Shown here: positions 26,017 through 34,508 of the stretch, in pieces
Position numbering within the stretch: the first letter of the stretch is position 1
Layout of the letters: every line of letters begins with the position of its first letter
Assembly (NCBI RefSeq): GCF_013283795.1
Contig: NZ_JABSOD010000004.1
Span: 245,550 to 309,549, forward strand
Reading direction: 5' to 3'
Origin: Rheinheimera lutimaris
Lineage (GTDB): Bacteria; Pseudomonadota; Gammaproteobacteria; Enterobacterales; Alteromonadaceae
Length of the DNA stretch: 64,000 nucleotides
The notes under the pieces: model-generated
What the model was told of the DNA's origin: nothing
Database searches by the model: none
What the model saw: the letters and a program-made list of their open reading frames with translations, nothing else
Made by a program: the position numbers and the translations under genes

Positions 26017-27753
26017 TTAGCGCCTAAGCAAAAACAACCACACCACCAGCAATAAGGTAATAAACCAAAAGCCGGACAACAGTTGCCAGAACAGCAGCGG
26101 GTTGGTTTTATGCTGCTGCTTGACTTCTTCGTGTAAAAACGCCGGATTGGGCTGCTGTAAGTCGGTTAGTAGCTGGTTGATGCTCTGATAGCGCTGCGAT
26201 AAATCCAGGCTGACGCCCTGTTGCAGGGCGCGGTCAAACCAGGTTGGAATAACCGGGTTAAACTGGCTGGCGTTAAGATAACGCAGCTTGTCGTAATCGG
26301 CAGCGGTGCGGCATTCCTCTACTGCATTGCCGTAAGGTAAGTGGCCACCACTGAACAGCTCGTAGGCAATAGTGGCCAGCGCATAAATGTCGCCCTGCAC
26401 GCCGGAATTATGCCCCAGCAAATAATGCGGATCAGAATAGGCTGCGGTGCCAAGCGCCGCATCATGCTGCAGCGGGCTGTAAATTTCAGCTAAACCGGCG
26501 ACAAACACTGAGCCAAAATCGACAATTTTTAAGCTGCCGTCATCCAGGTAAATAATATTGCCCGGTTTTAAATCCTGATGAATAGCGCCCATGCGGTGAA
26601 AGGCTTTTAAACCTTCAGCTATTTGTTTGACCAACTTAATTGCCAGCGCCGGTTTTAACGGCTTGGGCTGGCGCTCAAACCATTGCTCTAAGCTCCGGCC
26701 CGGCAGGTATTCCATTACATAATACAAAAAGGTGCGCGGCCGGCTTTGCCGCACCACCTTAACCACGTAGTCTGATTCGATACGCAGGCCTATCCACTCT
26801 TCGCGGATAAAGCGGTCGATATAGAGCGCATCATCATCAAAATTCAGTGACGGGCACTTAAGCACCAGCTTAGCCCCGCTGTCTTCATCTTCCACCAGAT
26901 ACAAATGGCTGCGGCTGCTGGCAAACAGCTCCTGCAGCACCTTATAGCCATCCAGTTTCATGCCAGGGCTTAACGCCGGCGGAAACGGCAGCGCAGTTAA
27001 GTGCTGATTTAGATCATCCAGGCTTTGCTCTGGCAGTGCGGTTATTTCCAGCAAAATCAGGCTGAGATTATCATCACTACCCTGAGCTAACGCCTGTTTA
27101 GTTAACTGCGCAGCGGTTGCATCCAGATCGGTGGCGGCTGATAACTGACGCTGCAGTTCATCAACACTGATAAAGTCAGAGATACCATCTGAGCACAACA
27201 AAAAGCGGTCGCCGGTTTTGATACTGATACTGCCCTGCTGCAGCTCAACGTGCGCATCCATACCCAGTGCGCGGCCAAGAAACTGGCGCTGCCCGGATAA
27301 CACCGTAGTGTGATCCTGACTAAGCTGCACCAACACGCCATCGCGCCAGTGGTAGAGCCGGCTGTCGCCGATATGAAAAAAGTGCGCTGTTTGTGATTTC
27401 AACACCAGCGCGATAAAGGTGGTGAGATAGCCTTTTTGTTCGTGCACAAACTGATGGCTTAGCTCGTACAGCTCATTATTAATGGTCGCCAGCAGCTGCT
27501 GGGCGCTGTAGGCTACCGACCAGCTATCCGGCGTCTGGCTGTATTCGCGGCAAAACCGGCTTACCGCCCGGCTACTGGCCTGCTGGCCGGCTTCGGCGGT
27601 ACTTACGCCATCGGCCAGAGCAAAGCAGGCGCCTTTGTAGGTTAACAGGTGCGGATCTGAGGGGATATGCTGCGCAACCGCATCTTCGTTGGCCGGCTTG
27701 ATGCCGGCTTCACAGATACTGCTGTAGCGTAGTTGCAGCCCGGGTGTGCTCAC
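26017..27753 (-). CDS. PP2C phosphatase-Ser/Thr kinase fusion protein, membrane-anchored
   Basis: A 578-aa bifunctional signalling protein. The PP2C-type phosphatase domain (about 1-245) has CFALADGVST, HIGDSRLYHW, LLCSDGISDF and GSDDNLSLILLEI. A protein kinase domain (about 270-540) has LVLKCP (ATP Lys), HQDLKPGNIIY (catalytic loop), IVDFGS (DFG) and GDIYALATIAYELFSGG. One C-terminal TM (about 555-575) anchors it to the inner membrane. It starts 20 bp after the narK2-type transporter. A similar transporter-kinase pair is known next to nirBD in Pseudomonas (PA1783-PA1782), so it probably regulates nitrate or nitrite transport. The target is unknown. Confidence 0.88.
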   Translation of the reverse strand: MSTPGLQLRYSSICEAGIKPANEDAVAQHIPSDPHLLTYKGACFALADGVSTAEAGQQASSRAVSRFCREYSQTPDSWSVAYSAQQLLATINNELYELSHQFVHEQKGYLTTFIALVLKSQTAHFFHIGDSRLYHWRDGVLVQLSQDHTTVLSGQRQFLGRALGMDAHVELQQGSISIKTGDRFLLCSDGISDFISVDELQRQLSAATDLDATAAQLTKQALAQGSDDNLSLILLEITALPEQSLDDLNQHLTALPFPPALSPGMKLDGYKVLQELFASSRSHLYLVEDEDSGAKLVLKCPSLNFDDDALYIDRFIREEWIGLRIESDYVVKVVRQSRPRTFLYYVMEYLPGRSLEQWFERQPKPLKPALAIKLVKQIAEGLKAFHRMGAIHQDLKPGNIIYLDDGSLKIVDFGSVFVAGLAEIYSPLQHDAALGTAAYSDPHYLLGHNSGVQGDIYALATIAYELFSGGHLPYGNAVEECRTAADYDKLRYLNASQFNPVIPTWFDRALQQGVSLDLSQRYQSINQLLTDLQQPNPAFLHEEVKQQHKTNPLLFWQLLSGFWFITLLLVVWLFLLRR

Positions 27754-27773
27754 CTGTCACTCCTTTTTAGCCA

Positions 27774-29270
27774 TTAACCAACATTAATCCGATGCACAGT
27801 GCCATCCTCGCCCACTTCAGTGATATGGCCTTTGGGGTCATCCAAAAACATCACCGCCACCAGCCCCACCAGCGCCGAAGCGGCAATGACATAAAAGAAC
27901 ATACTGTAGCTAACGTAACTTAATACCGTTAAGTACACCACAGCGCCGACATTACCGTAAGCCCCTGCCATGCCGGCAATTTGCCCGGTCATGCTGCGTT
28001 TAATCAGCGGCACTATGGCAAACACCGCGCCCTCGCCAGCCTGCACAAAGAAACTACAGGCCATGGTTGCCAGCACGGCCAGCGGGATCCACCAATGGCT
28101 GTCCATCAGACCCATTAAGAAGTAACCGGCTGCTAAACCACCAATTAAAATTAGCATGCTTTTGCGCCGGCCAAATTTATCGGAAAACCAGCCGCCCATT
28201 GGACGCGACACCAGGTTCATAAAAGCAAACCCCGACGCCAGTAAACCGGCTTTCACCGCACTAATGCCCTCAAAGGTCTCAAGAAAATACAGCGGCAACA
28301 TCGATACCACCGCCAACTCAGAGCCAAAGGTAGCAAAGTAAGCAATATTTAAAATACCGACCTGTTTAAAGCTGTACTTATCATTCTCCGACACACCGGC
28401 CCGTAAATGCTCAACGTTAATACGCCAGGTTTGCTGGGTCTGCACAATAAACAGCAGCAATAACACGCCCCAAAGTGCATACATCATATCGGTAGTAAAC
28501 AGGTTTACGCCGGCCGGCGATAAGCGCCAGGCCAACATGCCCAGTGCCAGATGCATAGGAATATTCATCAGAATAAGCCCCCATAGCGCCCCCCAGCTGG
28601 AGACCACCATGGCGCCGGTTTTTTTCGGTTTAAAATACACTGAGCCTTTGGGCGTATTGCGGGCAAACTTATAGAACACCAGCGAATAAACTGCACTAAT
28701 CACGCCAACGGTACCAATGGCATAACGCCAGCCGTCAGCGCCGCCATAAGCCAGCGCCAATGCCGGTAGCGTCATGGCCGCAGCGGCTGAGCCAAAATTA
28801 CCCCAGCCGCCGTAAATGCCTTCAGCGGTACCGACCTGATGGTGCGGAAACCACTCGCCGACCAGCCTGATCCCCACCACAAAGCCGGCACCGACAAAAC
28901 CGAGTAAAAAGCGGAACAACGCCAGCGCGTCATAAGTTTGCGCGAAAGCAAACCCAATACATAGCAGCGCCGAGATAAACAGCAGCAACGAATACATAAT
29001 GCGCGGACCATAACGGTCTACCAGCATGCCAACAACGATGCGCGCCGGTATGGTTATCGCTACGTTTAAAATCAGCAGCGCTTTAACCTGTGCATCAGTC
29101 AGTGCCAACGCCTGTTTAATATGAATAAGCAAGGGCGCATGGGCAAACCAGATCACAAAGGTTAAAAAGAAAGCAAACCAGGTCAGGTGCAGCATTTTTA
29201 TTTTTTGTTCGGCAAAATTAAGCAGGTTTAACCCACTGCCGCTTTGTTGTGCTAAAGCAGGACCAGCCAT
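27774..29270 (-). CDS. narK2: Nitrate/nitrite MFS transporter (NarK2/NasA type)
   Basis: Twelve-TM major facilitator protein (498 aa). The nitrate-signature regions [14 protein letters not shown] (TM5) and [15 protein letters not shown] (TM11), conserved Arg in TM2 (PARIVVG) and Arg in TM8 region ([15 protein letters not shown]) are visible, all typical of NNP-family nitrate/nitrite porters. The ATG at 29270 lies after GGAGGATGTT; an earlier in-frame start lacks support. It has an FNR and NarL promoter like narG. Whether it exchanges nitrate for nitrite or imports nitrate cannot be settled from sequence alone. Confidence 0.9.
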   Translation of the reverse strand: MAGPALAQQSGSGLNLLNFAEQKIKMLHLTWFAFFLTFVIWFAHAPLLIHIKQALALTDAQVKALLILNVAITIPARIVVGMLVDRYGPRIMYSLLLFISALLCIGFAFAQTYDALALFRFLLGFVGAGFVVGIRLVGEWFPHHQVGTAEGIYGGWGNFGSAAAAMTLPALALAYGGADGWRYAIGTVGVISAVYSLVFYKFARNTPKGSVYFKPKKTGAMVVSSWGALWGLILMNIPMHLALGMLAWRLSPAGVNLFTTDMMYALWGVLLLLFIVQTQQTWRINVEHLRAGVSENDKYSFKQVGILNIAYFATFGSELAVVSMLPLYFLETFEGISAVKAGLLASGFAFMNLVSRPMGGWFSDKFGRRKSMLILIGGLAAGYFLMGLMDSHWWIPLAVLATMACSFFVQAGEGAVFAIVPLIKRSMTGQIAGMAGAYGNVGAVVYLTVLSYVSYSMFFYVIAASALVGLVAVMFLDDPKGHITEVGEDGTVHRINVG

Positions 29271-29334
29271 AACATCCTCCACAGGATTAACAGATTAACT
29301 GCGCCCAGTGTAGAGAGGCTTAACGGCAAAATCA

Positions 29335-29348
29335 TTGATATAAAACAA
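29335..29348 (-). promoter_or_regulatory. FNR site and promoter of narK2
   Basis: On the minus strand TTGTT-TTAT-ATCAA matches FNR at 9 of 10 positions. A TACACT -10 (29312-29307) predicts a start near 29300, placing the FNR centre at -41.5. Confidence 0.7.
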
Positions 29349-29385
29349 AGCCTGACAGGCGGTTTTGCCAATCAAAACAAAAAGA

Positions 29386-29401
29386 TACCAACATAGTGGT
29401 A
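29386..29401. promoter_or_regulatory. NarL 7-2-7 site of narK2
   Basis: TACCAAC-AT-AGTGGTA, centred 52 bp upstream of the narK2 FNR centre and about -94 from the predicted start. This is virtually the same geometry as at narG. It could also act on divergent narK1. Confidence 0.75.
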
Positions 29402-29455
29402 TGTCAACTCAGGGCTGCAGGCATTGGCAATACCAGCACTGATACTCCCTTATAG

Positions 29456-29506
29456 GTAGGCGGCGACGTCATGCGCTGCTGACTGGCGCGTCAGAGGTAC
29501 GCCTAC
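29456..29506. repeat. Nested inverted repeat upstream of narK1
   Basis: GTAGGCG (29456-29462) pairs with CGCCTAC (29500-29506), and an inner CTGAC/GTCAG stem lies within the spacer. This REP-like structure sits between the divergent transporter genes. Its function is unknown. Confidence 0.4.
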
Positions 29507-29574
29507 GTTGCTGCCTGCAGCGATAGCTTTAGCGTTACACTAATGCCAACCCCTGATTAGCGGATGTTTTTGCT

Positions 29575-30903
29575 ATGGCACAACCTGCCCCGACTACGCT
29601 GATACAAGCCACCTTACCCGATGCCAACCGGGCACTACTGCTGGCCACGCTGGCCTTTGCCGCCTGTTTTTCGGTATGGACACTGTACGCTGCGATGGGC
29701 ATAGCGCTGCAGCAACAGCTTGCTCTTAGCGCCACCGGGTACGGCATTTTGCTGGCGGCACCGATATTAAGCGGGGCTATTTTGCGCTTGCCACTGGGTA
29801 TACTGGCCGACCGCGTTAGTAGCCGGACACTATGGCTATATCAGATGCTGGCGGTGATCCCGGCACTATTACTGCTGCCATCGGTACAGAGCTACAGCGG
29901 CTATTTGTGGCTTGGGCTCTGGTTTGGCATTAGCGGTGTGTCTTTTACGTTGGGCGTGCGCTATGTCAGCCAGTGGTTTGCGTCCAGCCGCCAGGGCCGT
30001 GCTTTGGGCTTATTTGGTGTCGGCAATGCCGGGGTAGCCATTACCTTTGTGCTGGTGCCGCTGGCGGTACATTACGCTGGCTGGACATGGGTTGGGCCTT
30101 TTTATGCCGGCGGTATGCTGATCATCAGCCTGCTGTTTGCCTTACTGGCACCAAAAGAGCCACTACCGTTAGCGCAAACACAGCGCGCTCTTAGTCTGCG
30201 TCAGCTGTGCAGTGACGCCCGTATCTGGCGTTTTTCGCTGTACTACTACTTTGTGTTTGGCAGTTTTTTAGCGCTGCTATTATGGCTGCCGCAATACTAT
30301 ATGCAGGCCTATGCCATGGATGCGCAGCAGGCGATGGCGTTTACGCTGTTTTTTGTTGCTACCTCATCCATGGTGCGGGCGCTGGGCGGCTGGTTCGCCG
30401 ATCGCTACGGTGGCCGCGCCGTAAACTGGAGCGTGTTCTGGGTCTGTATTGTTTGTCTGTTTTTTTTAAGCTACCCGCCTACCACCCTGATTATTCATGG
30501 CGTGGAAAAAGACGTACAGCTGGAAATTGGCCTTAATGTCTGGTGGTTTACCTTACTGATTTTTATTATCGGCGTGGCGCAGGGCTTTGGCCGCGCCAGT
30601 GTGTATAAGGTTATTCACGATTACTACCCACAGCATATGGGCAGTGCCGGTGGCTTTGTTGCTGCCATTGGCGCCTTAGGCGGCTGCACCCTGCCCATTT
30701 TATTTGGCGTGGCGCAGGATGTGCTGGGTATAGTCACCGGCTGTTTTATGATTTTATACGGCGTACTGGCGCTGTGTATGATCACCATGTTTTTTGCCAA
30801 TCAGGCGGCCCAGTACCAGCAAAAGCTGGCGGCAGCGCGCGCAGATAACTTTCTACTTGATGACGATATGGCTATTGAAGCTGAGGATAAACCATGCAAA
30901 TAA
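29575..30903 (+). CDS. narK1: Nitrate/nitrite MFS transporter (NarK1 type)
   Basis: Twelve-TM MFS carrier of 442 aa, shorter than the divergent narK2 protein and of the NarK1 subtype, thought to import nitrate with protons. LRLPLGILADRV holds the TM2 Arg, GLFGVGNAGVAITFV the first nitrate signature, and VRALGGWFADRYGGR the later Arg loop. The second signature region reads GSAGGFVAAIGALGG. It overlaps nnrS by 10 bases, so the two are translationally coupled. No FNR box of its own is clear. Confidence 0.88.
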   Translation: MAQPAPTTLIQATLPDANRALLLATLAFAACFSVWTLYAAMGIALQQQLALSATGYGILLAAPILSGAILRLPLGILADRVSSRTLWLYQMLAVIPALLLLPSVQSYSGYLWLGLWFGISGVSFTLGVRYVSQWFASSRQGRALGLFGVGNAGVAITFVLVPLAVHYAGWTWVGPFYAGGMLIISLLFALLAPKEPLPLAQTQRALSLRQLCSDARIWRFSLYYYFVFGSFLALLLWLPQYYMQAYAMDAQQAMAFTLFFVATSSMVRALGGWFADRYGGRAVNWSVFWVCIVCLFFLSYPPTTLIIHGVEKDVQLEIGLNVWWFTLLIFIIGVAQGFGRASVYKVIHDYYPQHMGSAGGFVAAIGALGGCTLPILFGVAQDVLGIVTGCFMILYGVLALCMITMFFANQAAQYQQKLAAARADNFLLDDDMAIEAEDKPCK

Positions 30904-32096
30904 CCGATCTGGCGACTGAACAAAAGCTGTTGCCGCTATTGCGCCAGGCGTTTCGGCCGATGTTTTTATTCGGCGCCGCCTTTAGTGCCATCGCGATGCT
31001 GTTATGGGGCCTGACGCTGGCCGGCCATATTCAGCTAAAACCCTTTGCTAATGTGCTGTTTTGGCACAGCCATGAAATGCTGCTTGGTTTTGTCAGCGCT
31101 ATCGTTATCGGTTTTTTACTCACCGCAGTGCAAAACTGGACCGGGCTACGCGCGCCGCATGGCAAAAGTTTATTATTTATCAGCCTGCTGTGGCTGGCTG
31201 GCCGCTTGCTGTTATTGTTCGGTGACGGTTTATCGCTATATCTGGTGGCGGCCGTTGATTTAAGCTTTTTGCCGGTATGCGCTTATCTGCTTGCCGTACC
31301 GCTGATTAAAACCGGCCAACAGCGCAACCTGTTTTTTATTCCGGTGTTGCTGTTACTAACCGCCTGCAACGCGCTGATGTATATCGGCGTCGCCACCCAG
31401 CGTTACGACTTAACCCAGCTTGGCAGCCAGAACGCGGTGTGGGTAATTACCTTGTTGATGGCGATTGTCGGTGGCCGGGTGCTGCCGATGTTTACCGCCA
31501 ACGGTACCCAAACGAAAAAGGTTGAAGCCATTGTCTGGCTGGATCGCGCGGCGCTGGCATCCTTGTGGCTGATCTTTGTACTGCACTTTTTTGCCCTGAG
31601 CAAATACCTGCCGCCACTGGCTATCAGCAGCTTATTTGCATTAAGTGCCCTGCTCACCGCCCTGCGCTGCCTGCGCTGGAAAATCTGGCTTACGGTTAAA
31701 GTGCCACTGCTGTGGTCGCTGCATCTGGCGTACTGGTGTATCCCGCTGGGGTTAGCGCTATACAGCGCACGTTATGCCGGGGTAAATATCAGCAATAGCA
31801 TAGCACTGCATGCGTTAACCGCCGGTGCCATGGGCAGCATGATCTTAAGCATGATGGCACGGGTGTCGCTGGGCCACAGTGGCCGGCTGCTAAAACCTAA
31901 AGCTATAATGTCGCTGGCATTTTTACTGGTACTGGCCGCCGCAGTTAGCCGTACGCTGCTAATCTGGCTATGGCCGGCGCAAACCATGCAATGGCTCTGG
32001 CTCGGTGTCGGCGGCTGGGTGCTGGCTTACATACTTTACGTGCTGGTGTATTTTCCGGTGCTAACCACACCCAGGCCAGATGGCCGGCCGGGTTGA
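30894..32096 (+). CDS. nnrS: NnrS-family haem/copper membrane protein
   Basis: Polytopic membrane protein (400 aa, about 12 TM). It has the NnrS signatures LLRQAFRPMFLFGA at the N-terminus, FWHSHEMLLGFV near residue 55, GGRVLPMFTANG near residue 190 and HALTAGAMGSMILSMMARVSLGHSG near 300. NnrS binds haem and copper in Rhodobacter, and in Vibrio it protects against NO. Here it is coupled to narK1, consistent with coping with NO from nitrite. The His-rich signatures are intact. Confidence 0.92.
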   Translation: MQITDLATEQKLLPLLRQAFRPMFLFGAAFSAIAMLLWGLTLAGHIQLKPFANVLFWHSHEMLLGFVSAIVIGFLLTAVQNWTGLRAPHGKSLLFISLLWLAGRLLLLFGDGLSLYLVAAVDLSFLPVCAYLLAVPLIKTGQQRNLFFIPVLLLLTACNALMYIGVATQRYDLTQLGSQNAVWVITLLMAIVGGRVLPMFTANGTQTKKVEAIVWLDRAALASLWLIFVLHFFALSKYLPPLAISSLFALSALLTALRCLRWKIWLTVKVPLLWSLHLAYWCIPLGLALYSARYAGVNISNSIALHALTAGAMGSMILSMMARVSLGHSGRLLKPKAIMSLAFLLVLAAAVSRTLLIWLWPAQTMQWLWLGVGGWVLAYILYVLVYFPVLTTPRPDGRPG

Positions 32097-32120
32097 ACAA
32101 GCGCCGAGTACTACTGTGAA

Positions 32121-32212
32121 GGTTAGAACCCTGAAGAGTTGTCACAGAGTGTCTGACTGAGCACGCCAGCAGCGAAGGAGTTGCTGTGACAAGCTCTGAA
32201 GGCGTTGTAACC
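32121..32212. repeat. Dispersed palindromic repeat, family A, copy 2
   Basis: GGTTA...TAACC termini enclose TTGTCACAG (32139-32147) and CTGTGACAA (32184-32192), a perfect 9-bp inverted repeat. It is homologous, in opposite orientation, to 8935-9013. It lies between nnrS and the regulated promoter of the DGC-protein gene. Confidence 0.6.
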
Positions 32213-32245
32213 GAAACACCGAGCAGAACAGGCCGTTTGCGCTGT

Positions 32246-32261
32246 TACCTCTGAAGGGGTA
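32246..32261. promoter_or_regulatory. NarL 7-2-7 site of the DGC-protein gene
   Basis: TACCTCT-GA-AGGGGTA is a near-ideal symmetric NarL/NarP site. Its centre is 29 bp upstream of the FNR centre, about -70 from the predicted start. Confidence 0.75.
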
Positions 32262-32275
32262 AGGCTGCGGCGGCT

Positions 32276-32289
32276 TTGATTTATATCAA
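32276..32289 (+). promoter_or_regulatory. Perfect FNR site and promoter of the DGC-protein gene
   Basis: TTGAT-TTAT-ATCAA is an exact FNR consensus. TACACT (32311-32316) is a good -10, giving a start near 32323 and an FNR centre at about -41. Confidence 0.85.
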
Positions 32290-32348
32290 ACCGCTAACTG
32301 TCACGGCTTTTACACTGTGCGAACAGTCTGACAACGACGGAACGCAGC

Positions 32349-32726
32349 ATGAACACCGATTACGATAACAAGCCACTGGTATACTCTTGCTCCGGCTGCT
32401 CTAACGTGGCGCAACTTGCCAACGATTTAGCTGTGGTGCTCGACCGCGAAGGCTCGGCACAAATGTCTTGTATTGCCGGTGTCGGCGGTAAGGTAAAGCA
32501 ACTGGTAAAAGTGGCCCGGTCCGGCCGGCCAATACTGGCGGTAGACGGCTGCCCGCTTAATTGCGTTAAACAAACCCTGGCCACAGTAGACGTAGTGCCC
32601 ACCTGGCATATAGAACTGACCACACTGGGCTATAAAAAACGCGACCATGAAAACTGCAGGTTAGGCGATGCCTATAAACTGCTGCAAATGGTGCATAGCG
32701 ACATCCTGCCAACTAAGACAAGTTAA
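32349..32726 (+). CDS. DGC-domain (putative zinc-binding) protein
   Basis: A 125-aa cytoplasmic protein with the DGC-domain signatures CSGCSNVAQLAND near residue 14, MSCIAGVGG near 39 and LAVDGCPLNCVKQTL near 64. The conserved Cys pairs and DGC triplet are proposed to bind metal; no reaction is established for the family. It stands alone behind one of the best FNR and NarL promoters in the window, so it is clearly part of the anaerobic nitrate response. Possible roles are metal or Fe-S handling under nitrosative stress. Confidence 0.82.
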   Translation: MNTDYDNKPLVYSCSGCSNVAQLANDLAVVLDREGSAQMSCIAGVGGKVKQLVKVARSGRPILAVDGCPLNCVKQTLATVDVVPTWHIELTTLGYKKRDHENCRLGDAYKLLQMVHSDILPTKTS

Positions 32727-32780
32727 GTGGCATTAAACAGGCGGATCACGCTGCGCATACAGTAAAAATGCTCAGCAGCC

Positions 32781-33305
32781 TTATTCCACCTGTTTGCAGC
32801 GGAAACTCTGCCTGCTGATGCTGACACTGACCGGTGGGGTCAGCTTAACCTGATATAACAAGTCATAGTCTTGCTCTGTCAGCGCGGCCATGGCGATATC
32901 GCTTAACTGCGTCACTAACTCAGGCACCGTATTGCTGTGCCCTACCACTAATACCGGCGAGATTTGCGCCCTTAACTGCGATAGCAAAACCTCTGGCTGA
33001 CGTGGATCGTACTGCGTTATATCAAGCTGCTGCTGTTTAGCCACTGCAGCGGCAGTTTGCTGTGTGCGCTGATAGGGCGTAGCGTAAACGGCGGCCAATT
33101 TAACGCCGGCCAGGCTGGTCGCCAATGCTTCTGCGCGTGCCTGACCACAGGCAGTGAGCGCAGGATCTTTGTCAACGGCGTGTTTTTCAGCATGGCGCAC
33201 TACATACACAATGTCAGCCAAAGCCGGCGCTGCACAAAGGGCCAGAAAAATACCAGGCAGGCCAGCCAATTTGGCTATCGGTTTTATCAATCGTTGTAGT
33301 TTCAT
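32781..33305 (-). CDS. Exported histidine-phosphatase superfamily protein
   Basis: A 174-aa protein with a signal peptide (about 1-30, ending APALA) and the histidine phosphatase motifs VVRHAEKH near residue 35 (RH catalytic), YATPYQRTQQTA near 73 and LVVGHSNTVPEL near 120 (second catalytic His). This places it in the phosphoglycerate-mutase/SixA-like branch, probably periplasmic. Substrate unknown. It is downstream of moeB on the same strand, 29 bp away. There is no obvious link to nitrate metabolism. Confidence 0.82.
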   Translation of the reverse strand: MKLQRLIKPIAKLAGLPGIFLALCAAPALADIVYVVRHAEKHAVDKDPALTACGQARAEALATSLAGVKLAAVYATPYQRTQQTAAAVAKQQQLDITQYDPRQPEVLLSQLRAQISPVLVVGHSNTVPELVTQLSDIAMAALTEQDYDLLYQVKLTPPVSVSISRQSFRCKQVE

Positions 33306-33334
33306 CTCAATCCATGTTTTGAGTTTGTCAGCGG

Positions 33335-34123
33335 CTATACAGCGTTATCTTGGCTCTGGTTGCCACATACACTACAGCCTGCATCTTTAGCCAGGTTAAA
33401 CCGGCGCCATTGGCTGGTTAAACCATCAAACAGCTGTAACTTGCCATACAGCGGTGTGCCGACACCGGCGAGAATTTTTACTGCCTCCAGCGCCTGCATA
33501 GTACCGATGACACCCACTACCGGGCTTAAAATACCGGCTTCCATACAGCTTAACTGCTGCTCGCCAAACAGTTGGCTTAAACAGTGATAACAGGCGCCGT
33601 CGCCTTGCATACTAAAGCTGGCAACCTGGCCTTCAAAACGAATAGCGGCGCCGGAGACCAGCGCTACTTTGGCTTTAACACAGGCAGCGTTGATGGCATT
33701 GCGGGTGACGAGGTTGTCGCTGCAGTCCAGTACCAGTGAGAATTGCGGCACCAGCTGCGCTAAGTCATCAGCAGTTAAGCGCTGCTGTAAAGCATTTATC
33801 TCAATTTCAGAATTTAACTGACGCAAGCCTGCTGCCGCTTGCCCGGCTTTACTCTGGCCGATATCAGCCTCGCGATACAGGATCTGCCGCTGTAAGTTAC
33901 TCCGGTCAATAGTGTCATCATCTGCCAGAGTAATACTGCCGATACCGCTGGCCACCAAATAAGGTGCGGCTGCACAGCCAAGCCCGCCCATACCAACCAG
34001 CAGCACCTTACCAGCCAGTAAGGCCTCCTGGCCACTGAAATCCAGTGCCGGCAACATAAGCTGGCGGCTGTAGCGCATCGCCTGCTGTTGCCCCAACGGC
34101 CGGGAGCTAAACGGTTTTGTCAT
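33335..34123 (-). CDS. moeB: Molybdopterin-synthase adenylyltransferase MoeB (HesA/ThiF family)
   Basis: E1-like enzyme (262 aa) that adenylates the C-terminal GG of MoaD so it can be sulfurated. ATP-binding VLLVGMGGLGCAAAPYL near residue 40, DDDTIDRSNLQRQILY near 68, DCSDNLVTRNAIN near 133, the conserved SCMEAGILSPVVG near 195, and zinc Cys pairs CYHC and CSVC are all present. It overlaps the upstream ybaN-like gene by 17 bases. A ThiF role is possible, but no thi genes are nearby and MoaD is in the window. Confidence 0.88.
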   Translation of the reverse strand: MTKPFSSRPLGQQQAMRYSRQLMLPALDFSGQEALLAGKVLLVGMGGLGCAAAPYLVASGIGSITLADDDTIDRSNLQRQILYREADIGQSKAGQAAAGLRQLNSEIEINALQQRLTADDLAQLVPQFSLVLDCSDNLVTRNAINAACVKAKVALVSGAAIRFEGQVASFSMQGDGACYHCLSQLFGEQQLSCMEAGILSPVVGVIGTMQALEAVKILAGVGTPLYGKLQLFDGLTSQWRRFNLAKDAGCSVCGNQSQDNAV

Positions 34124-34508
34124 GCGTGTTATCCTGCGTTATTTGTTCAGGCCTGCGCCATAACCAGCATGCTACCAATAACAGAAATAGCGGTAACATT
34201 AGCTTGAGTAACATCGGCACGGCTGAAAACTGAATGAGTATGGCGCTTAGTGTCATCATGATACAGGCCAAATACTTGGCACGCCGGGGCACTATGCCAT
34301 GCGCGCGCCAGGCTGCTACCGGCGGCCCCAACCGCGAATGTGCCAGCAACCACTGCTCTAATGCCGGCCAACCTTTGCCGGCTGACCAGGCACTTAGCAG
34401 AATAAAGGGTACCGTTGGCAAACCCGGCAAAGGAATACCTATCAAACCCAGAATTAAACTAACCAAAGCTAATAGCCGCCAAAAAAACAGCTTAGTGATA
34501 TGCCACAT
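34107..34508 (-). CDS. YbaN/DUF454-family inner-membrane protein
   Basis: A 133-aa membrane protein with an N-terminal TM segment and two closely spaced C-terminal TMs. The DUF454 core is LGLIGIPLPGLPTVPFILLSAW near residues 20-40, followed by W-rich LEQWLLAHSRLGPPV. Function is not known for the family. It overlaps norR by one base and moeB by 17, making a tight norR-ybaN-moeB operon. Such proteins are often near haem or redox genes. Confidence 0.8.
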   Translation of the reverse strand: MWHITKLFFWRLLALVSLILGLIGIPLPGLPTVPFILLSAWSAGKGWPALEQWLLAHSRLGPPVAAWRAHGIVPRRAKYLACIMMTLSAILIQFSAVPMLLKLMLPLFLLLVACWLWRRPEQITQDNTHDKTV

